Below are positions 1 through 6,716 of a stretch of 23,299 bases of DNA, in pieces. Origin of the DNA: Thiohalobacter sp. (lineage in GTDB: Bacteria; Pseudomonadota; Gammaproteobacteria; DSM-19610); contig JALVCM010000418.1 of the NCBI GenBank assembly GCA_027010005.1, positions 1 to 23,299 of the forward strand. The letters run 5' to 3'. Position numbers and translations under genes: made by a program. The notes beneath the pieces were generated by a model that did not search any database, was not told the origin of the DNA, and was given only the letters and a program-made list of their open reading frames with translations. Each line of letters opens with the position of its first letter. Positions within the stretch are counted from its first letter, which is position 1.

Positions 1-960
1 ACTGGCAATACCGGGAACAACAGGAATACGGTGGGCTACCGATGCGTCATCGATAACAAATACGCTGATAGCACTGCGGCGCAATACCAGAGCATCGCGA
101 GGAACAGACAGGACCTTGCGGGCGATGGCCGCCGGTACTGCAATCCGTACACTTTCACCAACCTTCCAGTCCCCGTCCGGCAAACTGACGCGTAATTCGT
201 AAAGCCGCGAACGTGTATCGCCAACCGGCACTCGTGCACGCACCTTGCCCGTGTATACCCTGCCTTCGCGTTCAAAATTTACTGCTGCACCCGGCTCCAG
301 GAAAGGCAATGCCGACACAGACACCCAGCCCTGAATTTCAAGATGCAGGGGGTCGGTCATGGCGACAACGGCAGCACCCTCATCGGCCCACTCTCCCGCG
401 TTCAGAATGCGTTCCGTCACAATGCCGGTAAAGGGAGCCCGCAATTGCGTGCGTTCCAGCAGTGCGGCACTGCGGCGCTCGCGTGCCTGGGCGGCCTTGA
501 GTTCACTTTTGGCACCCAGCCGGTCAGACTCCACCTGCTCCAGCTGACTCTGTGCAGCATTGTTACTGCGGGCAAGCTTCTGCAAACGCGCCACTTCCAG
601 TTTGAGGAACCCCAGCCTGGCCTTGATGCGTGCCACATCCGCCTCGCGTTCGGCGTGCTCCTCGCGCAACAGCACATCGTCGATACGTGCAACGATACCG
701 CCTTCGTCTATAGTGGCCCCGACTTCCGCTACCCACAGCAACCTGCCACTGACTTCCGCGGCAAGTTTTGCCTGCTCACGGCTGATCACTGTGCCCGTGT
801 AATAGTCGACGGGTGCCAGCATGCGCATGGCCGCCTCGGCCACCACAACGGGCTTTTCCATGCTGCGCGCCTGCACGGGGCCGGCTACCAGACACCACAC
901 CAGAGTGAAGGCCAGTGAAGCGGTAGATACAAGGCGTACACTGTCTGTTACGGATCTCAT
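1..960 (-). CDS. RND efflux periplasmic adaptor subunit (HlyD/MFP family), C-terminus cut by window edge
   Basis: This is the periplasmic adaptor that links an inner-membrane RND pump to an outer-membrane channel. Reading down from ATG at 960, 320 codons are open to the window edge. Residues 1-31 form a signal peptide (hydrophobic stretch ending at GPVQA). A first half-lipoyl segment follows, with AAEVSGRLLWV and GATIDEGGIVARID. Next is a long alpha-hairpin rich in Ala, Glu, Arg and Gln. The second half-lipoyl segment reads LRAPFTGIVTERILNAGEW, the typical closing motif of the family. A beta-barrel region comes after it (EPGAAVNFEREGRVYTGKV, VPRDALVLR). The Shine-Dalgarno is weak, but this ATG gives a proper signal peptide. 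The cognate pump gene is expected past the left edge, which I cannot see. It diverges from the antiporter gene across a 122-bp gap. The substrate cannot be told from the sequence. Confidence 0.9.
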   Translation of the reverse strand, partial: MRSVTDSVRLVSTASLAFTLVWCLVAGPVQARSMEKPVVVAEAAMRMLAPVDYYTGTVISREQAKLAAEVSGRLLWVAEVGATIDEGGIVARIDDVLLREEHAEREADVARIKARLGFLKLEVARLQKLARSNNAAQSQLEQVESDRLGAKSELKAAQARERRSAALLERTQLRAPFTGIVTERILNAGEWADEGAAVVAMTDPLHLEIQGWVSVSALPFLEPGAAVNFEREGRVYTGKVRARVPVGDTRSRLYELRVSLPDGDWKVGESVRIAVPAAIARKVLSVPRDALVLRRSAISVFVIDDASVAHRIPVVPGIAS

Positions 961-1082
961 GGATTTGCGCTATTCCCTGTCAAAGTGCCGGTCAGCATAC
1001 CGCTTCGCACCCGACGACTCAAAAAACGCAGCAGCACAAGTATGCTAGGCTTCAGACTGATTTCAGACGGGACGTAGCAGCC

Positions 1083-2249
1083 TTGGATCAATCCATCGTT
1101 TTCTCGGTATTCCTGATCTTTACCGGTGCAGCCGTACTGGCAACCGCCGCACTGTATGCCCGACAGTCAATGCTGGTGGCGTATATTCTGCTCGGCATGT
1201 TGATGGGGCCGGCGGCACTGGGACTGGTCAATGACGTCGAATTGCTGCGCGATCTGTCGCATGTGGGTATTGTTTTCCTGCTGTTCCTGCTTGGCCTGAA
1301 CCTGCACCCGCAGGATCTCTGGCACCTGCTTGGCAAGGCAACCTTTGTAACCCTTGGCAGTTCGCTGCTGTTTGCTCTGCTCGGCGGCATCACGGCGCTG
1401 TTGTTTGGCTATAACCCGGTCGACTCGGTTGTCATTGGTGCGGCACTGATGTTTTCCAGCACCATCATCGGCCTGAAACTGTTACCCAGCACGGTACTTC
1501 ACCATCAGCACACCGGTGAAATCATCATCAGTGTTTTGTTACTGCAGGACCTGATCGCCATCCTGATCATGCTGGTCCTGCATGGTATGGCCGGCGCTTC
1601 GGATGGCTGGGAACACACGACCCTGATCACGCTCGCCCTGCCCGGTGTGCTGATCTTCGCCTTTGCCTTCTCACGCTATGTCCTGACCCGGCTGCTGGCA
1701 CGCTTTGACACCATCCAGGAATATATTTTCCTGCTCGCTATCGGCTGGTGCCTGGGTATGGCGGAACTGGCCCAGGCACTTGGTCTGTCGGCTGAGATCG
1801 GCGCCTTTATCGCCGGCATCGCCGTCGCAACCGAACCCATTTCGCGTTTTATCGCCGAACGACTCAAACCTCTGCGGGACTTCTTTCTGGTGGTGTTTTT
1901 CTTCAGTCTTGGGGCAGGCATGGAGTTCAATGCCATACAGACAGTCCTGCCTGCGGCCCTGGTACTGGCACTCATCAGCCTGGTGCTGAAACCCCCTGTG
2001 TTCAAATTCCTGTGGGTTCGGCAGGGGGAAAATGCGGCGACTTCGGCAGAAGTCGGGGCCCGGCTCGGTCAGATCAGTGAGTTCTCATTATTGATTGCCG
2101 TGCTGGCTGCACAACACACCATTATCAGCATGCAGGCATCCTACCTGATTCAGCTCGCGACACTGATTACCTTCATCGTGTCGTCCTATTATATTGTGAT
2201 GCGCTACCCCACCCCCATGGGCGTATCGGACCGGTTACGCCGCGACTAG
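1083..2249 (+). CDS. Cation:proton antiporter, KefB/CPA2-type membrane domain
   Basis: An integral inner-membrane antiporter of the monovalent cation:proton antiporter-2 family, exchanging K+ or Na+ for H+. The 388-residue protein is hydrophobic almost throughout, with roughly a dozen membrane spans. Family signatures are visible: LLFLLGLNLHPQDL, MFSSTIIGLKLL, LLQDLIAILIM and GLSAEIGAFIAG. It ends soon after the last span, so it lacks the cytoplasmic TrkA-N regulatory domain of full-length KefB/KefC (about 600 residues). Stand-alone membrane-domain versions are common, so this is not clearly a truncation. The start is TTG at 1083 with only a weak purine run upstream; no ATG gives a complete first helix. 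Its stop overlaps the convergent neighbour by four bases. Ion specificity is not readable from the sequence. Confidence 0.9.
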   Translation: MDQSIVFSVFLIFTGAAVLATAALYARQSMLVAYILLGMLMGPAALGLVNDVELLRDLSHVGIVFLLFLLGLNLHPQDLWHLLGKATFVTLGSSLLFALLGGITALLFGYNPVDSVVIGAALMFSSTIIGLKLLPSTVLHHQHTGEIIISVLLLQDLIAILIMLVLHGMAGASDGWEHTTLITLALPGVLIFAFAFSRYVLTRLLARFDTIQEYIFLLAIGWCLGMAELAQALGLSAEIGAFIAGIAVATEPISRFIAERLKPLRDFFLVVFFFSLGAGMEFNAIQTVLPAALVLALISLVLKPPVFKFLWVRQGENAATSAEVGARLGQISEFSLLIAVLAAQHTIISMQASYLIQLATLITFIVSSYYIVMRYPTPMGVSDRLRRD

Positions 2250-2785
2250 TGACTCAGGTAAAAGTAGTCCCAGGAACAACCCGACAGCAATTCCAGTGCC
2301 GCCATCAACCTGTCGGCAGGCACCGCCTCGTGAGGAAATACATTTTCTATCTCCACGAAGCAGCGTCCGAACGCCGCACTACGCCGCCAGTCGAAACGGA
2401 ACAATGGAGACGATTCACCACATGCCGGGCAACTCAGTTGCTGACTGTAGTCCGGCTCCGAAGGACGCAACTGCGGTGATCGGCACCTGCTACAGCGCAG
2501 GGCTGGTGCAGATTGTGATTCCAGCAGTTGTACGGCCCTGTAGTCGTGCAGCCGGATACGGCACACAGGCTGGCCGTGCACGGCATCATCCTCGGTCAGG
2601 GAAATCTGCGGAGCGCAGCCCAGAAAGGTCACCAGTGAAAGGAAGTGCTCCCCTGCTGCAAATACCAGCCCTTCGCCGTCCTTTTGCGACCCGGCCAGGC
2701 CAGTATCCTGGAGTACGCCCGCCAGCCGGACCAGGGATGCAGGGCGCCACAACGGCTCATCACAGTACAGAACGAGTGAATGCAC
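2246..2785 (-). CDS. Conserved hypothetical zinc-ribbon protein
   Basis: A 179-residue soluble protein that I can only describe. It carries a likely zinc ribbon: CSRC at about residues 98-101 paired with CPAC at about 119-122. Before it is a hydrophobic N-terminal half (HSLVLYCDEPLWRP, FLSLVTFLGCAPQISL). After it is a conserved-looking C-terminal block (FDWRRSAAFGRCFVEIENVFP, SGCSWDYFYLSH). The start is GTG at 2785 with no good ribosome binding site, lying 27 bases after the stop of the antitoxin-like gene and in the same reading frame. Translation probably depends on coupling or reinitiation. It lacks features of a RES-type toxin, so I do not call it the toxin partner. The C-terminal block resembles a pseudomonad hypothetical family from memory, which I could not check. 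The stop codon shares CTAG with the antiporter stop. Confidence 0.75.
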   Translation of the reverse strand: MHSLVLYCDEPLWRPASLVRLAGVLQDTGLAGSQKDGEGLVFAAGEHFLSLVTFLGCAPQISLTEDDAVHGQPVCRIRLHDYRAVQLLESQSAPALRCSRCRSPQLRPSEPDYSQQLSCPACGESSPLFRFDWRRSAAFGRCFVEIENVFPHEAVPADRLMAALELLSGCSWDYFYLSH

Positions 2786-2812
2786 CGGAAAAACCGTCAG
2801 CGGGTGCGGCTC

Positions 2813-3214
2813 TCAGGAACCGTGGGTGGTGGTGATTTCCCAACTATAGGAGCAATCGAGATAAGAACGCACTGAAACCAGGCCGACGATACCGTCCTCG
2901 ACCATGGTCGCCAGTGGTGTGCGCTGGCGGAACTTACGGTTGGGCCTGTTCATCCATAGCTTGCCCATACGCTTACTGAACGGATAGGTGGTACGCAAGG
3001 CATCGGCAATACAGATCAGGTGTTCCACCCGCTGCATCACTTCGGGGCTGTCCGGGAGGGGGCGGTTCTCGCGCAACTGTCTGATTTCACGAGCAGGCGC
3101 ATCGGCCAGGCCCAACAGAAGCAACTGGTCCTTACCACTGATACCCCATTCGTCCAGCATTCCCAATATACCCCTGGTGAGCTGTACTCGCTCCTCTTCC
3201 GTCATCTCCGACAT
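2813..3214 (-). CDS. MbcA/ParS/Xre-type antitoxin-like protein (DUF2384)
   Basis: A 133-residue protein matching the antitoxin Xre/MbcA/ParS toxin-binding family. The N-terminal half (residues 1-75) looks like the all-helical, HTH-like domain. The C-terminal half has the family signature: a W followed by PN, then TPLATMVEDGIVGLVSVRSYLD at about residues 100-121. Known relatives neutralise RES-domain toxins and usually sit next to them. No RES-like gene is present on either side here; the only partner in the operon is the zinc-ribbon protein downstream. It could therefore be a solitary regulator rather than a working antitoxin. The start is ATG at 3214 with a GGGG run upstream; ATG four codons later is an alternative. 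Confidence 0.8.
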   Translation of the reverse strand: MSEMTEEERVQLTRGILGMLDEWGISGKDQLLLLGLADAPAREIRQLRENRPLPDSPEVMQRVEHLICIADALRTTYPFSKRMGKLWMNRPNRKFRQRTPLATMVEDGIVGLVSVRSYLDCSYSWEITTTHGS

Positions 3215-3491
3215 TGTATCGCCCCGGTTCTGTTAACGGGTGCAAGTGTAGCATGGGGTCGCCCTCTGATCCCTGCCCTTACCCTTGCGAAAAGCAGGGA
3301 AACCTCACGGATCGTTTTTGCTGAACACCCTGTGGTACTGACCGGAATGGAGACAAAACAGACTGGCCATTCGTCCATGGCAAAACCCGCCCGGAGGCTA
3401 CTGGCGCACCAGCAGCTCCGCCTGTGTTAATCTCCGCGCTCGAAAATAACAGCCGGCACGAACCAACAATATAAACAGGAATAAACGTACC
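3215..3491. other. Intergenic region between divergent genes
   Basis: This 277-bp gap is the longest in the window without a gene. It must carry promoters for the antitoxin-like gene (minus) and the DUF481 gene (plus), but I find no convincing -35/-10 pair for either. A 7-bp inverted repeat, TCCCTGC at 3270-3276 and GCAGGGA at 3294-3300, is the only internal symmetry I noticed, and its 17-base loop makes it weak. No small ORF with a credible ribosome binding site was seen. Confidence 0.5.
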
Positions 3492-4517
3492 ATGAGTTTT
3501 CCATTTCGATACCTGCTATGCCTGACCACCGGGCTGTTCAGTATCCTTTCTCTGGCCGACCAGGTAACGTTATCCAATGGTGACCGGATTACCGGCACTC
3601 TGATCGAACAAACGACAGACCAGCTGGTCATTGATACCGCATATGCGGGGAAAATAAAAATAAAACGCAGTGAAATCATAAATCTGTCAACTGACCACCC
3701 ATTACGCGTACAGCTGCACGATGGCCGTCAGCTGGATGGCGTACTGAAAGCCGAACAACCGGCCAGCCTGAGAATCGAGACACTCGATGGACAACGAATC
3801 CCGCTGGGTGGTCTCGATACCATTGCCGTAATTGGCGCAATTCCTTCTGACAAGCCTGCTGAATATGAATGGCGCGGCAATATCGTCCTGTCCGGCGAGG
3901 CGCGATCAGGCAACACAGATACCGACAAGCTGAACCTGAGCACACGTGTCGTCGCGGAAAAGAAAAAAGACAACCGCTTTACCGTTAGCGCCATACTGGC
4001 TCGTGAACACGTGGACGACCGGCTGACCAAGGAGCAATACCGGCTGGATGGAAAATATGACCATTTTTTCCACGACAGGTGGTACGGCTTTCTTGCCACG
4101 TCATTTGAACAGGATCCCTTCAGGGACATCGATCTTCGTAGCGTGTTCTCGGCTGGCTCCGGTTATCAGTTCTTCGATTCAGACGAGCTGAGGCTGTCAC
4201 TGGAAGCCGGTTTCAGTTACACCGATACCCGCTTCATCGTCGATCAGGACGATGACTATGCCGGTTTTAACTGGGGCCTCAACTGGGAGCAATCCCTGCC
4301 TGGAGACAAGCTGAAGTTCTTTCACCGACACCGTGGCAACCAGGGTCTGGACAGTACAGACAACCTGATCATCAAAGCACAGACCGGTGTGAAGTTTCCG
4401 ATTGCGGCCGGCCTGAGTGCATCGGCCGAATACGACCTGGACTGGGACCGCTCACCACCTGACAACACCAGGAGCACGGATCATACCTACCTGCTCGGTG
4501 TCGCCTACGACTGGTAA
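3492..4517 (+). CDS. DUF481 family outer-membrane beta-barrel protein (YdiY-like)
   Basis: A 341-residue predicted outer-membrane protein. Residues 1-22 are a signal peptide ending at LSLA-DQ. Residues 24-110 form a small beta-rich domain with repeated 'DG/NGD R ... G' strands (LSNGDRITGTL, LHDGRQLDGVL). From about residue 128 the sequence becomes alternating polar/aromatic strands typical of a DUF481 barrel, starting WRGNIVLSGEARSGNTDT and ending on an aromatic residue, YDW, as barrel proteins usually do. E. coli YdiY is the familiar relative; the exact role is unknown. A Shine-Dalgarno AGGA lies about 11 bases before ATG. It heads a plus-strand run, with the DUF3301 gene only two bases downstream. 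Confidence 0.85.
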   Translation: MSFPFRYLLCLTTGLFSILSLADQVTLSNGDRITGTLIEQTTDQLVIDTAYAGKIKIKRSEIINLSTDHPLRVQLHDGRQLDGVLKAEQPASLRIETLDGQRIPLGGLDTIAVIGAIPSDKPAEYEWRGNIVLSGEARSGNTDTDKLNLSTRVVAEKKKDNRFTVSAILAREHVDDRLTKEQYRLDGKYDHFFHDRWYGFLATSFEQDPFRDIDLRSVFSAGSGYQFFDSDELRLSLEAGFSYTDTRFIVDQDDDYAGFNWGLNWEQSLPGDKLKFFHRHRGNQGLDSTDNLIIKAQTGVKFPIAAGLSASAEYDLDWDRSPPDNTRSTDHTYLLGVAYDW

Positions 4518-4519
4518 CC

Positions 4520-4819
4520 TTGGGCAACTCATCCGGCCTGCTGCTGCTCGTGCTGCTCGGACTACTGGTCTGGCTGTGGCAGAACAGCCTGCGGGCACGG
4601 GAATCCGCCATTCGCGCCGCCCGTGACGCCTGCCAGCAGCAACAGTTCCAGTTGCTCGACGGCAGTGTAGTCCTGCAACGTTTCAGACCCGGGCGCCAGG
4701 GGAACGGCCGGCTGTCACTGCGCCGGACCTTTCTGTTCAGCTACAGTGAAGATGGCCTGGAACGTAAGACCGGCTTTGTTATCATGTCGGGAAACCACAT
4801 CGAACAAGTGGGCTTGTGA
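4520..4819 (+). CDS. DUF3301 domain-containing membrane protein
   Basis: A 99-residue protein with one N-terminal membrane span (residues 5-21, LLLLVLLGLLVWLW) and a basic cytoplasmic-type tail. The rest fits DUF3301: ARDACQQQQFQLLDGSVVLQ, then RLSLRRTFLFSYSEDG and a final strand ending in VGL. Function is unknown. The start is TTG at 4520, two bases after the DUF481 stop. No ATG would keep the membrane span, and the tight spacing supports translational coupling with the upstream gene. Confidence 0.8.
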   Translation: MGNSSGLLLLVLLGLLVWLWQNSLRARESAIRAARDACQQQQFQLLDGSVVLQRFRPGRQGNGRLSLRRTFLFSYSEDGLERKTGFVIMSGNHIEQVGL

Positions 4820-4844
4820 GGATCACTCTCCGGCTTGCTATACT
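4814..4844 (+). promoter_or_regulatory. Possible sigma70-type promoter
   Basis: TTGTGA at 4814-4819 and TATACT at 4839-4844 resemble -35 and -10 boxes. The 19-base spacing is longer than ideal. The site would drive the small genes starting at 4917 independently of the upstream pair. This is a motif match only. Confidence 0.3.
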
Positions 4845-4916
4845 TCCGCTTTCCCACAGGGATTGACCTGCCGGGAACCACTTCATTCACAGCTGTAAAC
4901 ATTGCGAACCCGAGCC

Positions 4917-5156
4917 ATGCCCTATTACGTATATAAAATTTCACCCAGCCCGACGAAGCTGGTCAGTGCACTGGAAAAACTGGAACAGTACGACAGTTTC
5001 AAGGAAGCCAGGCAGCATGCCCGCAGCCTGCGCACTGAACTGTCCGACGCTGATAATTGCCAGATCAAGGTCATGTTCGCCGAATCCGAACTGGAAGCAG
5101 AAGAACAACTTATGGAGAAGCGCGAAGCCCCCATATTGCGCGAGTGGGAAAAATAA
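4917..5156 (+). CDS. Small conserved hypothetical protein
   Basis: A 79-residue charged protein beginning MPYYVYKISP. The N-terminal 15 residues look like a beta strand (YYVYKI), followed by an amphipathic helical region rich in Glu, Arg and Ala (LEKLEQYDSFKEARQHARSL) and a second acidic helix (ESELEAEEQLMEKREAP). I do not recognise a named domain. ATG at 4917 is preferred over an in-frame TTG five codons upstream because MPYYVYKI is a natural start, although no strong ribosome binding site precedes either. Nine bases separate it from the next gene, so the two are probably co-transcribed. Confidence 0.7.
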   Translation: MPYYVYKISPSPTKLVSALEKLEQYDSFKEARQHARSLRTELSDADNCQIKVMFAESELEAEEQLMEKREAPILREWEK

Positions 5157-5165
5157 TCCCCGCCG

Positions 5166-5621
5166 ATGGTTGAAGAAGACGCGTACCGTTCAACCTACAA
5201 TGCTGTCAATCAGCGACGCTGCATCTTTGAAAAGGCGGTCCTGACCCGCCGCTGTCACTGCAGCTGTTCGACACGTTTCTACCTCGCGGACCGCGAAGGC
5301 ATCTCCTGTAACGCAGAACAGGCACACGCGCGCTGCCAGCAATTGCTGCCACTCATGAGGGAAAACGCACGTTTTGCACTCAAATTGACCGGCACCGGTG
5401 ATGAACTGCCACACGCCAAGGAAATCAAGGTACAGAATGGCGGCCTGCTGGGCCTGCAGGGCATTCTTCAACCCGATGCGCCCGTCGATACTGTCGTGGA
5501 TATTGCGGCGCTTGTGGTTCAGGGTACCCGGACTTTTGGCTCGATCCGGCAATTCCCCTTCCAGGACATCATCAAGTCAATCACCCGCTTTGAAGGACGC
5601 CGTCGCCCGCATTCCCGATAA
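5166..5621 (+). CDS. Conserved hypothetical protein with six-cysteine N-terminal cluster
   Basis: A 151-residue soluble protein of unknown function. All six cysteines lie in the first 57 residues, at 19, 30, 32, 34, 48 and 57, giving C-x10-C-x-C-x-C-x13-C-x8-C. That density suggests a bound metal or iron-sulfur centre, but no known ligand pattern is recognised, so this is inference. The C-terminal part (LPHAKEIKVQNGGLLGLQGI, then a helical stretch, then QFPFQDIIKSITRFEGRRR) looks like a conserved folded domain with a basic tail. The start ATG follows the previous stop by nine bases with a poor Shine-Dalgarno, consistent with coupling. It sits between a small unknown protein and the YdcH-type gene. 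Confidence 0.75.
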   Translation: MVEEDAYRSTYNAVNQRRCIFEKAVLTRRCHCSCSTRFYLADREGISCNAEQAHARCQQLLPLMRENARFALKLTGTGDELPHAKEIKVQNGGLLGLQGILQPDAPVDTVVDIAALVVQGTRTFGSIRQFPFQDIIKSITRFEGRRRPHSR

Positions 5622-5683
5622 GTGCACCCCGCGGGCAAGGATGAACTCGGTTCCAATGAGCGGTATATTATTCAGCCAGCAGA

Positions 5684-5690
5684 AAGGGAG
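5684..5690 (+). promoter_or_regulatory. Strong ribosome binding site ahead of an ATC start
   Basis: AAGGGAG lies eight bases before ATC at 5699. It is among the best Shine-Dalgarno matches in this operon, and it fixes the likely start of the YdcH-type gene even though no standard start codon follows it. Confidence 0.65.
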
Positions 5691-5698
5691 TCCCCGAC

Positions 5699-5917
5699 AT
5701 CAACAACCCGCTTTCCGAAGAAGAAATCAAGGCCCTGCAGGACAAGCTGGAGGAATTGCGCCTTGAGCACCGTGACCTCGACGATGTGATTCATCACCTG
5801 ATCGAGTCCGACTACCCTGACCAGCTTCAGCTCAAGCGTCTGAAAAAACGCAAGCTTCGACTGCGGGATTCCATTGAGATCATTCAAAGCCGGCTGATTC
5901 CTGATCTCGATGCCTGA
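5699..5917 (+). CDS. YdcH family protein (DUF465) with apparent AUC start
   Basis: A 72-residue coiled-coil protein of the YdcH/DUF465 family. It reads (I)NNPLSEEEIKALQDKL, then LRLEHRDLDDVIHHL, then LQLKRLKKRKLRLRDSI and LIPDLDA, matching the family's helix, 'EHRDLD' and 'LKKRKL' blocks and its usual length of about 70-75 residues. The frame is open back to TGA at 5657, yet contains no ATG, GTG, TTG or CTG before this point. The codon correctly placed after the AAGGGAG site is ATC. Either the gene uses a rare AUC start, or the ATG has mutated or been miscalled. The next in-frame TTG, at 5756, would delete the conserved N-terminus. The role of this family is unknown. Confidence 0.75.
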   Translation: MNNPLSEEEIKALQDKLEELRLEHRDLDDVIHHLIESDYPDQLQLKRLKKRKLRLRDSIEIIQSRLIPDLDA

Positions 5918-5937
5918 CAGAAACGGTCTGACCCGGG

Positions 5938-6627
5938 TTAATAACGCCGGTAGGGTACAACTTTCACGGGCGACAGCGACTCGATCGTGGCACCTTTGGC
6001 CTTCACCAGACGCCGCACCTGCACATAAAGCCGCTTCACACCCTTGCCCTTGCTCAGCATAAACCGGTTCTGTGGCTCCAGATCCATCCACTTCGCACCA
6101 CTAAAATCTGCACTTTCAGCGATACGCACCTGATCGGCCTTGCCCGAGGTACTGACTGTCACAACAACCTGGGCACCGGAAGACAGGGCGGCATCCGGAC
6201 TGACCCTGACTGCCGTAATTTCAAGCTCCGTAGCCGCCTGGGGCGGAACATCCGCGCTAGTGGCCGCTGCGCACACGGGGCCACCACCACCAGGAGCCAG
6301 ACTCACCACTACCACGCGGTTACCTGCCAGCGGCTCCAGGCCCTGTTGTTTGCCCTGGTAACCCCGCCTCGAAGCGGTGAGCACCATGCTGTTCACGGGA
6401 AGATCGTCAAAACGTACCCTGCCATCAGCCGCTGCACGAAGGGCACCGAACTGATCCGGCCGCGCCGTAGTGCCGAGACATACCGAAGCCCTGGCAACAG
6501 GTGTGCCGGTTTGCCTGTCGACCACCCTGACCTCAAGCCAGTTACTCGCATGGGCCACTGACCAGGTAAATGAGGCCAACAACCATGCGACGCTTGCAAG
6601 AATCCCCGTTTTTTTAAATGTATTCAT
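5938..6627 (-). CDS. Secreted protein with carboxypeptidase-regulatory-like domain
   Basis: A 229-residue exported protein. Residues 1-28 are a signal peptide (MNTFKKTG, hydrophobic core, cleavage after AHA). Residues 30-115 look like a carboxypeptidase regulatory-like or Ig-like fold: LEVRVVDRQTGTPVARASVC, then DGRVRFDDLPV, then LTASRRGYQG. The second half (about residues 140-225) is another beta-rich domain (ITAVRVSPDAALSSGAQVVV, KRLYVQVR). Two cysteines could form a disulfide. ATG at 6627 is preferred over an in-frame ATG seven codons upstream because it begins the signal peptide directly and has AGGTGT about eight bases before it. It follows the PilZ gene by 89 bp on the same strand. Function is not known. 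Confidence 0.75.
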   Translation of the reverse strand: MNTFKKTGILASVAWLLASFTWSVAHASNWLEVRVVDRQTGTPVARASVCLGTTARPDQFGALRAAADGRVRFDDLPVNSMVLTASRRGYQGKQQGLEPLAGNRVVVVSLAPGGGGPVCAAATSADVPPQAATELEITAVRVSPDAALSSGAQVVVTVSTSGKADQVRIAESADFSGAKWMDLEPQNRFMLSKGKGVKRLYVQVRRLVKAKGATIESLSPVKVVPYRRY

Positions 6628-6716
6628 GGTATTACACCTACTTGTCATTATTGTTCATGCGATACAACAGGGCACCAGTGTATCCCCGTAGCGCGTACCC
6701 CGACAAGAACCGCCCG

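Noticed and set aside
343..918. Plus-strand open frame of 191 codons
   Set aside because: It is antisense to the adaptor gene, whose frame shows clear lipoyl and barrel motifs and a signal peptide.
955..983. TTGACA on the minus strand (978-983) as a -35 box for the adaptor gene
   Set aside because: At 17-base spacing the -10 would be ATGAGA, overlapping the start codon at 958-960, and does not resemble TATAAT.
1083..2249. Antiporter gene as a truncated KefB pseudogene
   Set aside because: The membrane domain is complete and stand-alone versions without the TrkA-N domain are common, so loss of the C-terminal domain is not evidence of decay.
2246..2785. Zinc-ribbon protein as the toxin of an antitoxin-like neighbour
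   Set aside because: It shows no RES-domain motif and has a CxxC-CxxC ribbon with a conserved-looking C-terminal block instead; only the position favours a toxin role.
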